Assembly: GCF_027920805.1 (NCBI RefSeq)
Contig: NZ_JANWOI010000001.1
Location: forward strand, 983,093-1,047,092
DNA length: 64,000 nucleotides
Direction of reading: 5' to 3'
Source of the DNA: Govania unica
Lineage (GTDB): Bacteria; Pseudomonadota; Alphaproteobacteria; Sphingomonadales; Govanellaceae
Both the position numbers and the translations under genes were made by a program. The notes beneath the pieces are model-generated. The model saw only the letters and a program-made list of their open reading frames with translations. It made no database searches and had not been told where the DNA came from. Of this stretch, positions 36,981-45,369 are shown piece after piece. Each line of letters opens with the position of its first letter. Position 1 is the first letter of the stretch.

Positions 36981-37160
36981 CTATCGATTGAATCCATTGT
37001 TGGCTTGCATGAAATAGCCGAGAACCTGATCGCCGATGAGGGTCAGAACGCCGATGATCGACAGCGCGATCAAGGCCGCAATCAGCCCATATTCAATGGC
37101 GGTCGTGCCTGACCTGCTGGCGCATAAATGGGAGAAAAACTCGGTGATTTTAAGCTGCAT
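36981..37160 (-). CDS. Flp/Fap-type pilin subunit (orphan)
   Basis: A 59-residue pilin precursor. It contains the Flp prepilin cleavage region and hydrophobic helix: SGTTAIEYGLIAALIALSII, with the glutamate of AIEYGLIA. These form thin Tad adhesion pili after processing by a CpaA/TadV peptidase. I start at ATG 37160 (MQLKITEFF); the frame extends to 37220 but with non-typical sequence. No tad/cpa assembly genes occur in the window, so it is an isolated copy. Confidence 0.82.
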   Translation of the reverse strand: MQLKITEFFSHLCASRSGTTAIEYGLIAALIALSIIGVLTLIGDQVLGYFMQANNGFNR

Positions 37161-37338
37161 TTCAATGTCGCCATGTTGCTGACGGAGACCGTGATCTCGA
37201 GTGGTGCAGCTGCATCGCACTGGGGTTTTTACGCGTTATGCAGCCTGCGTCCTTGCGGTCAGTCTATGGCGGAGAATGGAAAGATTTTGTTAAGGAATGG
37301 GTACAATTTTCCTAAATTAAACTCTCCCCATGCCGACA

Positions 37339-38844
37339 TCAGAACAGGAAATCCCAGCGCCCTTCGATGGCCGCGGACAGATGGGCGTCACGCAAGCTGT
37401 TCGGCTGATTGTCCTGAGCGCGCAGGGTGACCTTGAAGGCTCCCATGTCGGTAGGCACATCGACGGAGGCTTCGACTATATTTACTATTTTGCGGTTCAT
37501 GCTGCCGCTGTTGAGCACCAGGACAGCATCATCCAGATTCAAGGCCGCATGGTGATATTTCAACCCGTAGCGCACATTGTTCGGCGCATTCAGGGACAGC
37601 ATCAGGGATGTTAAATGGCTGTCGTTATCCTGACTGGCCCCGACCGATTTGCCACGATAGCGGTAGCCATAGAGAAAGATGTAATGATCATACATCATAT
37701 TATATTGATTGTGGCCGGTGAGCAGTTCGCTGAGCGCGACGGTATTGGCATATTCGCCAACCAGACGCATGGACCAGCCGGGCTTTTGAAGCGGGGCTGC
37801 CACGGAAAAACCTGCCAGATAGGATGTGCTTTTGAAGAGGGTGGTTGAGGAGGAGTCTTCGGCGTAGAGCTGCCCGTAGATGCTGGAGGTGATCGTCTTC
37901 ATGCGCCAGCCATAGCGAAAATCCAGGCCGGACATGACGTTGCCCGGATCGGTGAGGGGATCACCGGAATTAATATTCTCGCTCAGCCCAGCAACGCCGA
38001 AATTTGTCAGGAATTGTTTGAAGTTGCAAAGGCGTCCTTCACCGCAGAATTGAAAATCATGAAACATCCCGATTTCAAGACGACGGGTCGGGTTGAAGCT
38101 GAGCCGTATATTCGCCAGCAACGGATTTTTATAATCGGTGCGTGGACCATTCATGACGGCTATCGAGCTGCTCAACTGCCAGGGGCCGAGCCAGCGCAGC
38201 ACCGGAAGATCAATCGGTTTCGGATTGTTGCGCATGAAGCCCATGCGTGGCATGGGGCGGGCATTGTTTGATAAAATCAGGCTGCTGGCCCAGCCGGGCC
38301 CCCACCATTGATCGATAGCGCCGGCATAGAAAATCCAGTTGCCGACCAGTTGCGCCGCGTAACTTCCATCGAGTTTCCAGCTCCCGCCATGGGTATCGAA
38401 CTGACGTCCGGCTTGCAGTTTGACGAAGGTGCTGGACCATTGATGTTGCGCACTCACGCTGAGGTCGAACTGGTCACGTGCTCCGGCGCCGAAATCGCGT
38501 AAAAAGGATTCTTTGTTGGTTACGGCGATGTTGCCGCCGAGACGGGTGCGATTGAAGTCCTCTTCAACGGGGAGATAGCCGCGCACCCTTTGCAAGGCTG
38601 CCATCACATGGGGCGGCAGGGCCATGTCCCCGGCGGTGTTGAGGTCGCTGGCCAGTTGGCCCCAGGGGATGGGCCAGGTTGTGATGGGGCCATGAATGAC
38701 ATCAAAATCAGCCAGCAATTCGATATCGCCACGGAGCCCGAGATCATTCATAGGTGTCCAGGGATCGGCATAAGCCGTATTTCCAGAAAACATGACAGCA
38801 AGGACGGCTGCCTGGAGAATACGTTTCAGACTGTTATGGCGCAC
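37339..38844 (-). CDS. Wzi-like capsule-assembly outer-membrane protein
   Basis: A 501-residue protein with a signal peptide (cut near AYADPW) and the mixed Wzi-type pattern: DIELLADFDVIHGPITTWPI at the N-terminus, LDGSYAAQLVGNWIFYAGAI, WWGPGWASSLILSNNARPMP, and many alternating beta strands ending in a terminal Phe (WDFLF), as in outer-membrane barrels. Wzi proteins anchor capsule at the surface. No capsule synthesis genes are nearby, so the surface polymer is unknown. Confidence 0.82.
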   Translation of the reverse strand: MRHNSLKRILQAAVLAVMFSGNTAYADPWTPMNDLGLRGDIELLADFDVIHGPITTWPIPWGQLASDLNTAGDMALPPHVMAALQRVRGYLPVEEDFNRTRLGGNIAVTNKESFLRDFGAGARDQFDLSVSAQHQWSSTFVKLQAGRQFDTHGGSWKLDGSYAAQLVGNWIFYAGAIDQWWGPGWASSLILSNNARPMPRMGFMRNNPKPIDLPVLRWLGPWQLSSSIAVMNGPRTDYKNPLLANIRLSFNPTRRLEIGMFHDFQFCGEGRLCNFKQFLTNFGVAGLSENINSGDPLTDPGNVMSGLDFRYGWRMKTITSSIYGQLYAEDSSSTTLFKSTSYLAGFSVAAPLQKPGWSMRLVGEYANTVALSELLTGHNQYNMMYDHYIFLYGYRYRGKSVGASQDNDSHLTSLMLSLNAPNNVRYGLKYHHAALNLDDAVLVLNSGSMNRKIVNIVEASVDVPTDMGAFKVTLRAQDNQPNSLRDAHLSAAIEGRWDFLF

Positions 38845-39007
38845 CGTGGCTTCCTTGTCTCAGGATTTTTACATCTGAGAGAGATGCCATTATTAACCAC
38901 GGCCGGTCAAGTCGGATTGCTCGCAAAAGCAGGCACGCTTGGCGTTTGATGACACGCTGGAGACGGTCATTATGTCTGGCCCACATGCACCGATGCAGGT
39001 TTTTTGA

Positions 39008-39415
39008 TTAATCGTTGCCGCTGGTGTCCTGGCAGGTCATGTCCGGTTTACCGGCTTGCTCGATGAAAACCTCCCGTCCTTTGTTCCAGAGCGTGGTCTG
39101 CTCGTCACTGTAGCGGGCGCCGGATGCGGATACGACCTGGGGCAGGCTGAGGCTTTGGCCCGCGAGGCTAAAGTCAGCGCGTTGATCATGGAACCGCACG
39201 GTCAGATTGTGGCCGTCGGGACAGGAAAAGGTCACAATAGTGTCGACGAGTGACGGGAGAGAGCCTGCGGGGGATGTCTCTGTGGTGGGGGCGGGGGTTG
39301 TCGCGGGGGCGGGGGCTGTCGCGGGTGCGGGTTCGGTTTTTGGCGTTTCTTTGGGGCGATCGCAGGCGACAAGAGCCAAGGTCAGGGCGACGGGAAGAAG
39401 AATGCGGACTTGCAT
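39008..39415 (-). CDS. MliC-like lysozyme-inhibitor lipoprotein
   Basis: A 135-residue lipoprotein with a lipobox (ALVAC, lipid on C18) followed by a long Pro/Ala/Thr linker. The C-terminal domain (VTFSCPDGHNLTVRFHD, then YSDEQTTLWNKGREVFIE, then the last Cys in MTCQD) has the MliC/PliC pattern of membrane-bound inhibitors of c-type lysozyme. It likely protects the cell wall against host or predator lysozyme. Confidence 0.78.
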   Translation of the reverse strand: MQVRILLPVALTLALVACDRPKETPKTEPAPATAPAPATTPAPTTETSPAGSLPSLVDTIVTFSCPDGHNLTVRFHDQRADFSLAGQSLSLPQVVSASGARYSDEQTTLWNKGREVFIEQAGKPDMTCQDTSGND

Positions 39416-39558
39416 TGTATTCGCTCCTCAAGCTGGATGAAACGCGGATTTCACAAACTGAGAAACTACAAAGGGACAGCCGTTAGTTTGGCTGTCCCCG
39501 TGTCACTTGGCAAATTATTTTGGTAACTACATGCAAAGACTGTACGCAGAGCCTGCGA

Positions 39559-40179
39559 TCAGATCGCTTCTTTCAGTTCCTTGGCGGCACGGAAAGCGAT
39601 TTTCTTGCTGGCTTTGATCTTGATCTGTTCGCCCGTGGCAGGGTTGCGGCCCATACGTGCGGCACGCTTGCGAACCTGAAGGACGCCAAGGCCGCTGATG
39701 CGGATGCGCAGGCCTTTTTTCAGGTTTTTGACAAAGTGATCAATCATGTCGTTCAAAAGCATTTCGGTCTGCTTTTTGGCGAGGCCATGCGTTTCGGCAA
39801 GAACAACGCCGATCTGCTTCAGCGTGACGGCGGTCGCGTTCGCCTTGGGGGCGGCGGCCTTCACGGTTTTGGCAGCAGCCTTTGGAGCAGCTTTGGCTTT
39901 CGGAGCAGCTTTGGCAACAGCTTTCGGAGCGGCTTTTGCTTTGGCGGCAACCTTTGGAGCAGCTTTGGCTTTTGCCGCAACCTTAGGAGCAGCTTTTACA
40001 GTCGCTTTTGGAGCAGCTTTTGCAACGGCCTTAGGTGCAGCCTTGGCCGCGGCCTTCGGGGCAACAGCTTTGGCGGCAGCTTTCGGAGCAGCTTTGGCTT
40101 TGGCCGGAGCAGCCGCCTTGGCTGCCTTCGGAGCGGCCTTTGCTTTTGCAGTAGGTTTGGAAGCAGTTTTGGTCGCCAT
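39559..40179 (-). CDS. HU-family DNA-binding protein with long histone-H1-like N-terminal tail
   Basis: A 206-residue nucleoid protein. Residues 1 to about 115 are almost only Ala, Lys and Pro, built from repeated AKAAPKA/VAKAAPK units like the C-terminal tail of histone H1. Residues about 117-206 are an HU fold: LKQIGVVLAETHGLAKKQTE, then GLGVLQVRKRAARMGRNPAT, ending AFRAAKELKEAI. Standard HU is about 90 residues. The tail should bind DNA non-specifically and compact it. The repetitive DNA is prone to length change. Confidence 0.88.
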   Translation of the reverse strand: MATKTASKPTAKAKAAPKAAKAAAPAKAKAAPKAAAKAVAPKAAAKAAPKAVAKAAPKATVKAAPKVAAKAKAAPKVAAKAKAAPKAVAKAAPKAKAAPKAAAKTVKAAAPKANATAVTLKQIGVVLAETHGLAKKQTEMLLNDMIDHFVKNLKKGLRIRISGLGVLQVRKRAARMGRNPATGEQIKIKASKKIAFRAAKELKEAI

Positions 40180-40360
40180 AACAGGATGTCCCTTTAAAGT
40201 GATCCCATAATTAGAGAATCACGCTTCAATGCCGGAAGCAAGTAGAAAAAGCAAGTATACCGGGCATTTCCTCGTATCTTTCCATGTAATCGACTTGGAA
40301 ACGGTCAATAAAGACAGGCGTTTTTGTGGCGGTTCGTCTCCGGCGCGATCTCGGGAGACA

Positions 40361-40390
40361 AAAAAACCGGCCATCACCATGGCCGGTTTT
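40361..40390. terminator. Rho-independent terminator after the TonB-receptor gene
   Basis: AAACCGGCCAT / ATGGCCGGTTT with A/T runs outside; it ends the TonB-dependent receptor gene on the minus strand. Confidence 0.88.
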
Positions 40391-40414
40391 CTGCTTAGAA
40401 AAGATCAGGAAAGA

Positions 40415-42718
40415 TTAGAAATTGACGGCGGCGCGGACACCGAATGTGCGTGGCCGGGCAACGAAATATGCGAGCGGATCCTGAACCGAATTGATCGCGT
40501 CATAAAGCGCGAGCTTGTCCGTCAGGTTTTTGACATAGGCGGTGACCTGCCAATGTCCGGCTGCGATGCTCGCTTGCAGATCGATGAGCGTATAGCTTGG
40601 GAGATGCACGTTATACGCATCTTCGGTGCGGAACAGCGTATCGGTTGCACCGCGATAGGTGAGGTCGCCGCGGACCGATGCGGTGAGAGCGTCAGTCAGA
40701 CCCCAGCTATATTCGATGCCACTGCCGAACTGCACTTTCGGGACGTTCGGAACTCTGTCGCCGGACAAGCCGAGGATAGAACCCCCAGGGAAATCCTGGG
40801 TCAGGCGTGCACTCTGCCACGACCCGCCGAAGCTGATATCGAGACCACGGATAGGGCGCACGCTCACTTCAACTTCAGCGCCATCGACCGATGCCTTGCC
40901 CGCATTCTGCACGAACGGGAACGGTGAGGAGGGGTTGAAGTCGCCGACCTGAATATCGCGCCAACGGATCGCATAGAAGGCGCCGTTGAAGGTGATGCGA
41001 TCATCGGCCATGCGTGATTTCCAGCCGAGTTCATAGCTCCACAGGTTGTCGGGGCCAAAGCTTGCGGGCACGTTGACACTGGCCGGGTTGATGGCGTTGT
41101 CATTGGTGCCGCCGATACGGAAGCCCTGAGCCGCCGTGGCGTAGATCATCAGGTCATCCGTTGCCTTGTAGGAGGCATTGAAGCGGAAGGTGGTCTTGTG
41201 GTGCTTGGTTGCGACCGAGAAAGCAGGGTTGTTGTTCGGCGGGAAACCGACAAATGGTTTCGTCTCCACGGCGTCCGAGGTCAGTTTGTATTGGAAATAG
41301 CGAGCGCCGACGGTCAGGGTCAATTTGTCGGTGGCGCTGAAGTTCAGTTCGCCGAACACCGCTTCCTGATTGAGGCTGTCATGTTTGGCACGACCGAACA
41401 CGGCGGCACCTTTCGGGCCAATATAGAAGTCGGTGTGTGGATCCCAGGGACCAACGGGCAGACCGTTCGCGCCGACGCCGAGCACTTCTACTTCAAAATT
41501 CGATTTTTCGCGCGACAGGAAGCCGCCGGCTACCAGTTGCAAGGGGCCATCGAAACTTGAGGAGAAGCGCACTTCGTTCGACCAGACATCGCGGGTTTGC
41601 GGCTGAAAGGTGAGCGCCGCGGCGGGCGTGCCGTATATGGAAGTGGCCGGGGCACCGAGCGCGAGCACGATCGGGGTCGAGTCAAAGCGATAGTCGATAT
41701 CGCGTTTGAAATAATTTGTGGTGGCGAGGAAGCTGCCGAAGCCCGCATCATATTTGGCAACCGCGCTATAGATCTGAAGATCTTCGTCCCAATTGTTGAC
41801 GGTGAAATCCTGATTGCTGTAGTTGCCCCTGACCGGCAGCGGCGCGAAGCCCGGACCGGAATTGATCAGGATCTGTTCATAGGCCGGTTGCAGTTCGCCG
41901 AGATTGACGCGCGAGGAGCCGCCCGATTTGCGTTTCTGATAAACGGCCATGCCGGTCAGGCTGAAATTGTCGGTCAGCTGGCCTTTGATCATCAGACGGC
42001 CGCCGGTGGTGTGGTTGCTGTTGATGTCATTGAGGCCAAGCCGGACATTGTCGACGAAGCCGTCGTCCCGGGTCATCCAGGCGACGCCGCGCACGGCGAG
42101 TTTGTCCTCGACGATCGGCAGATTGATCGCGCCGTTGGCGCGATAGCCCTGGCCGCCGCGATGGATGGTCAGCGCCTCGACCTCGGCGCGGCCGCTCAGG
42201 GTCTGAAGGTCCGGATCGTTCGGGATATAGCGCACGGTGCCGGACATGGAACTTGCGCCAAAGAGCGTGCCTTGCGGGCCCTTCAGGATTTCGATGCGGG
42301 CAAGGTCATGCAGTTCGATATCAGCCTGACGGCCACCGCCGTCCTGCTTGTTGCTGCCGGTGATGATGGCTTCGCCGAAATAGACGCCGGTGGTGGCTTC
42401 ACCGCGCGAATTGACACCACGGATGACGAATTTGCGGTCGCCCGGTCCCTGATCCTGAAACGCGAAGCCGGGGATTTTGCCGGCAACCTGGGTGAGGTCC
42501 TGGGCACCGAGCGTATTCAAGAGATTGCCGGTGAAAGCCTGCACCGTGACGGGGACGGTTTGCAGGGTTTCTTCGCGCTTGGTGGCGGTGACGATGATCT
42601 CTTCGATCTTGAAGGGCTCGTCGCTGGCGGCATATGCGGCCAGTGGCGCGGTGAGGCTGGTGGAGGCTAAAATAACGGACAGAAGGCAGGAATGATGAGC
42701 TCGCATGGTGTTCCTCAC
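40415..42718 (-). CDS. TonB-dependent outer-membrane receptor
   Basis: A 767-residue receptor. After a signal peptide (ending near LAAYA) comes a TonB-box-like stretch (FKIEEIIVTATKREE), a plug domain (VPVTVQAFTGNLLNTLGAQDL, then RIEILKGPQGTLFGASSMSG), and a 22-strand barrel ending in a C-terminal Phe (FGVRAAVNF). It resembles the broad receptor group common in sphingomonad-like and related bacteria that take up organic compounds. It lies just beyond the IclR gene of the nitrilase-gentisate operon on the same strand, and may import its substrate; this link is inference. Confidence 0.9.
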   Translation of the reverse strand: MRNTMRAHHSCLLSVILASTSLTAPLAAYAASDEPFKIEEIIVTATKREETLQTVPVTVQAFTGNLLNTLGAQDLTQVAGKIPGFAFQDQGPGDRKFVIRGVNSRGEATTGVYFGEAIITGSNKQDGGGRQADIELHDLARIEILKGPQGTLFGASSMSGTVRYIPNDPDLQTLSGRAEVEALTIHRGGQGYRANGAINLPIVEDKLAVRGVAWMTRDDGFVDNVRLGLNDINSNHTTGGRLMIKGQLTDNFSLTGMAVYQKRKSGGSSRVNLGELQPAYEQILINSGPGFAPLPVRGNYSNQDFTVNNWDEDLQIYSAVAKYDAGFGSFLATTNYFKRDIDYRFDSTPIVLALGAPATSIYGTPAAALTFQPQTRDVWSNEVRFSSSFDGPLQLVAGGFLSREKSNFEVEVLGVGANGLPVGPWDPHTDFYIGPKGAAVFGRAKHDSLNQEAVFGELNFSATDKLTLTVGARYFQYKLTSDAVETKPFVGFPPNNNPAFSVATKHHKTTFRFNASYKATDDLMIYATAAQGFRIGGTNDNAINPASVNVPASFGPDNLWSYELGWKSRMADDRITFNGAFYAIRWRDIQVGDFNPSSPFPFVQNAGKASVDGAEVEVSVRPIRGLDISFGGSWQSARLTQDFPGGSILGLSGDRVPNVPKVQFGSGIEYSWGLTDALTASVRGDLTYRGATDTLFRTEDAYNVHLPSYTLIDLQASIAAGHWQVTAYVKNLTDKLALYDAINSVQDPLAYFVARPRTFGVRAAVNF

Positions 42719-42869
42719 TGGTTAGGGCTGTGACCTTTTTATTCTTAATTCCTTAGATGGAATGAGGAGCATTTTAGCTCAAATTGCATGTGTAAAAGGA
42801 TTTAATTTTATATTTGTTATCATTTGAACACAGCTGTGGCTTTTCAGGAACAGGTTTTGGATCCGGGTG

Positions 42870-43688
42870 TCAGGCCGGATTGGCTTGGCTGTAGCCGCAA
42901 GAGCTTGAAATGCTTTGGCAGGTTGCTTTGAGGAGGGTGGCGGGTCGGCCGTCGAGGCTGTCATCGAAATGATTGAGCCGTCCCATGACCGTGAGCGCGC
43001 CATGGATGCCGCCGGAAAAATCGAAGATCGGCACCGAAAGGGCGGTGAAATCCGACATGAGGCCGCCCCGGCAGCGGCTGATGCCGTCTTTCCTGACGGC
43101 GTCCAGCATGCGGTCGACTGTGCCAAGGGTCTGCGGGTTGTCGATGCTGTCCTCCGCCTCGGCGGTCGGGCGCAGTTGATCGAGTTCGGCGGTGATGAAG
43201 GGTTTGACGATGTTGGACGGCAGATGGGCCGCGAGATTGCGGCCAACCGCCGAACGCAGCAGCGGCAGCACGCTGCCGACGCGAAGATCGAACAGCGCCT
43301 GACTGAACGGGCCGTCGACGCGATAGACGATGGTCGGCCCGCGATTGCCCCAGACGCCGAGAAAAATGGTGGCGCCGATATCTTCGGCAAGTGTGCTCAT
43401 GGCCGGACGGGTGGCTGTGAACAGATCGAACTGATCGAGATAGCCGAGCCCGAGCCTGAGCGCCGCCGGACCGAGCGCGTAAGAGCCGCTGTCCTGATGC
43501 TGCACCACCATTTCAAGAGCGCAGAAGGTGACGAGATAGGAATGCGCCTTGCTGGGGGAGAGACCGCTTTGCTGCGAGATCGTCTTGAGCGGCAGGGGCC
43601 GTGCCGATTGCATCAGCACGGCCAGGATGGAATAGCCGATCTCGATGGACTGGATGCCTTTGCGGAGCGGTCGGGCGGCGGCGGTCAT
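42870..43688 (-). CDS. IclR-family transcriptional regulator
   Basis: A 272-residue regulator with an N-terminal winged helix (IQSIEIGYSILAVLMQSARPLPLKTI region) and a C-terminal effector domain (TIFLGVWGNRGPTIVYRVDG, then FSGGIHGALTVMGRL). IclR proteins commonly control aromatic-compound operons and sense a pathway intermediate. The ATG at 43688 begins 1 nt after the maleate isomerase stop, so it is the last gene of the operon and may autoregulate it. The frame extends to 43871, but only from within the upstream gene. Confidence 0.9.
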   Translation of the reverse strand: MTAAARPLRKGIQSIEIGYSILAVLMQSARPLPLKTISQQSGLSPSKAHSYLVTFCALEMVVQHQDSGSYALGPAALRLGLGYLDQFDLFTATRPAMSTLAEDIGATIFLGVWGNRGPTIVYRVDGPFSQALFDLRVGSVLPLLRSAVGRNLAAHLPSNIVKPFITAELDQLRPTAEAEDSIDNPQTLGTVDRMLDAVRKDGISRCRGGLMSDFTALSVPIFDFSGGIHGALTVMGRLNHFDDSLDGRPATLLKATCQSISSSCGYSQANPA

Positions 43689-43689
43689 G

Positions 43690-44445
43690 TCAGTAGCGAC
43701 CGGACAACAGGGCTCCGGCGTTTGGTACCCGTGCTTCGAGGTCAAGTTTCTTGAGCATCTGATAGGTGGTGCAGACCGCGGCCGAGACCACGGGCAGGCC
43801 GAGTTCGTCTTCGACCTTTTGGATCGAGGCGAGTGACGGCATCTGTACGCAGGCCGACAGCACCAGCGCATTAATGCCGGTGAGGTCGAGTTTCTTGTAA
43901 TGGCTCAGGAGATTTTGCGGGTCTTGGGCTGCCACTTCGAGATTGTCGGGGATTTCGAGGGCCAGCCAGTCCTGCACCTTGATGCCTTCGTGGTCGATGT
44001 AATCGGCGACCATCTGGGTCAGCGGGCGCATATAGGGGGCAACGATCGCCACCTTTTTCGCGCCGAGCACATGGAGGCCGTCGACCAGTGCGCCGGCGCT
44101 GGTGACCACCGGGGCGGGGGCGTTGTTTTCCACCGTGCGGCCATGGAGGCGGGTCTCGGACGCGCGGTGATAGCCCTTGCCCATGCTCATGATGGCGACG
44201 AGGCAGGCATAGCCGAGCACGTCGACGCGGGCGTCCGACAACTCAAGCGCGCAGCGGTCGGAATCGGCGTCCATGGCGGCGAGTTCTTCGGCGGTCACCT
44301 TTTTCATGCGCATGCGGCTTGAGTGAAAGGTGAAACGTTCGGGCAGGATCTGTTCCCGGGCGCGCAGCATGGCGGGAATTTCCGTCTCCATGGTGACGTT
44401 GGAACTGGGGACGATCTGGCCGATGCGGTAGTGGAATTTTGACAT
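43690..44445 (-). CDS. Maleate cis-trans isomerase
   Basis: Isomerises maleate to fumarate. The 251 residues begin with YRIGQIVPSSNVTMETEIPAML, the N-terminal pattern of maleate isomerases (NicE/MaiA). The two catalytic cysteines, C81 (GYACLVAIMSMG) and C199 (LSACVQMPS), are 118 residues apart, as in the characterised enzymes. It belongs to the Asp/Glu racemase superfamily but is clearly distinct from the racemase pair at 8.7-10.3 kb. It sits in the operon between the FAH-family gene (12 nt upstream) and IclR. Confidence 0.88.
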   Translation of the reverse strand: MSKFHYRIGQIVPSSNVTMETEIPAMLRAREQILPERFTFHSSRMRMKKVTAEELAAMDADSDRCALELSDARVDVLGYACLVAIMSMGKGYHRASETRLHGRTVENNAPAPVVTSAGALVDGLHVLGAKKVAIVAPYMRPLTQMVADYIDHEGIKVQDWLALEIPDNLEVAAQDPQNLLSHYKKLDLTGINALVLSACVQMPSLASIQKVEDELGLPVVSAAVCTTYQMLKKLDLEARVPNAGALLSGRY

Positions 44446-44457
44446 GACTGTGATCCG

Positions 44458-45366
44458 TCAGACAGCGACAATGGGATTGCGGAGCGTGCCGATGCCATGG
44501 ATCTCCGATTCAAGAACATCGCCCGGCCACATGAATTCCTGCGGCGTGCGTCCGGCGCCGACGCCCGCGGGGGTGCCGGTGGCGATGATGTCGCCGGGTT
44601 CAAGCGTCATCACGGCGCTGATGTCGGCGATCAGGTCATGGACCTTGAACAACATGAAGCTGGTGCTGCAATGCTGTTTTTCGACGCCATTGACGCGGGT
44701 GGTGATCATCAGGTCGTGGGGATCGGGGATGTCGTCCGTGGTGACGATGGCCGGGCCCATGGGGGCGAAGCTGTCCTGACCTTTCGAGACGATCCACTGG
44801 CCGCTGCGGCGACAGTCGCGGGCGCTGATGTCATTGATGATGGTATAGCCGAACACGTAATCGAGCGCGTCGTCCTTGCTGACATTGCGGGCGGTTTTGC
44901 CGATCACAACCGCAAGTTCGGTTTCCCAGTCGAGCTGCTGGGTCATGGCCTTGTTGTGGCGGATGGGGTCGCTGCCGGAGATGACGGCGGTCGGCGGTTT
45001 GGAGAAAATTACCGGCTGCTTCGGCAGCTCGGCCGAGGTGTCGAGGCTTTTGGCGGACTCCGCGATGTGATCGGTGTAGTTGAGGCCGATGCCGAAGATA
45101 TTCTTGCGCGGGCGCGGAATGGGGGCGAGCAGGGTGACATTGCCAAGCGGCATGGACGTCCCGATCAGCCAGGCCGCATTGCGGTTGATATAGAGATCCT
45201 TCAGGAACTCGATAGCCGTGGGGCCGAGGTCGATGAAGCCGAGCATGCTGTCGGGCAGGGTGACGCCCGCCGCCGCGCCAAAGCGGGCAACATCGATCAC
45301 AAGGCCATCTTCGACCATGCCAAGCCGGGCGGCGTCCTGATTGTTTCTATAGGTGACAAAACGCAT
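44458..45366 (-). CDS. Fumarylacetoacetate-hydrolase-family protein, probable maleylpyruvate/fumarylpyruvate hydrolase
   Basis: A 302-residue FAH-fold hydrolase: YTDHIAESAKS at the active-site entry, FSKPPTAVISGSDPI, DWETELAVVIGKTARNVS with the metal-binding Glu residues, NDISARDCRRSGQW, and GDIIATGTPAGVG. This family cleaves C-C bonds of beta-diketo acids. Between a gentisate-dioxygenase-like gene and maleate isomerase, hydrolysis of maleylpyruvate to maleate plus pyruvate is the logical role. The exact substrate is inferred from order. Confidence 0.85.
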   Translation of the reverse strand: MRFVTYRNNQDAARLGMVEDGLVIDVARFGAAAGVTLPDSMLGFIDLGPTAIEFLKDLYINRNAAWLIGTSMPLGNVTLLAPIPRPRKNIFGIGLNYTDHIAESAKSLDTSAELPKQPVIFSKPPTAVISGSDPIRHNKAMTQQLDWETELAVVIGKTARNVSKDDALDYVFGYTIINDISARDCRRSGQWIVSKGQDSFAPMGPAIVTTDDIPDPHDLMITTRVNGVEKQHCSTSFMLFKVHDLIADISAVMTLEPGDIIATGTPAGVGAGRTPQEFMWPGDVLESEIHGIGTLRNPIVAV

Positions 45367-45369
45367 CTG

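Noticed and set aside
39746..40210. Long alanine-rich frame antisense to the HU gene
   Set aside because: It is the complement of the Ala/Lys/Pro repeats; the HU frame on the other strand has a complete conserved domain.
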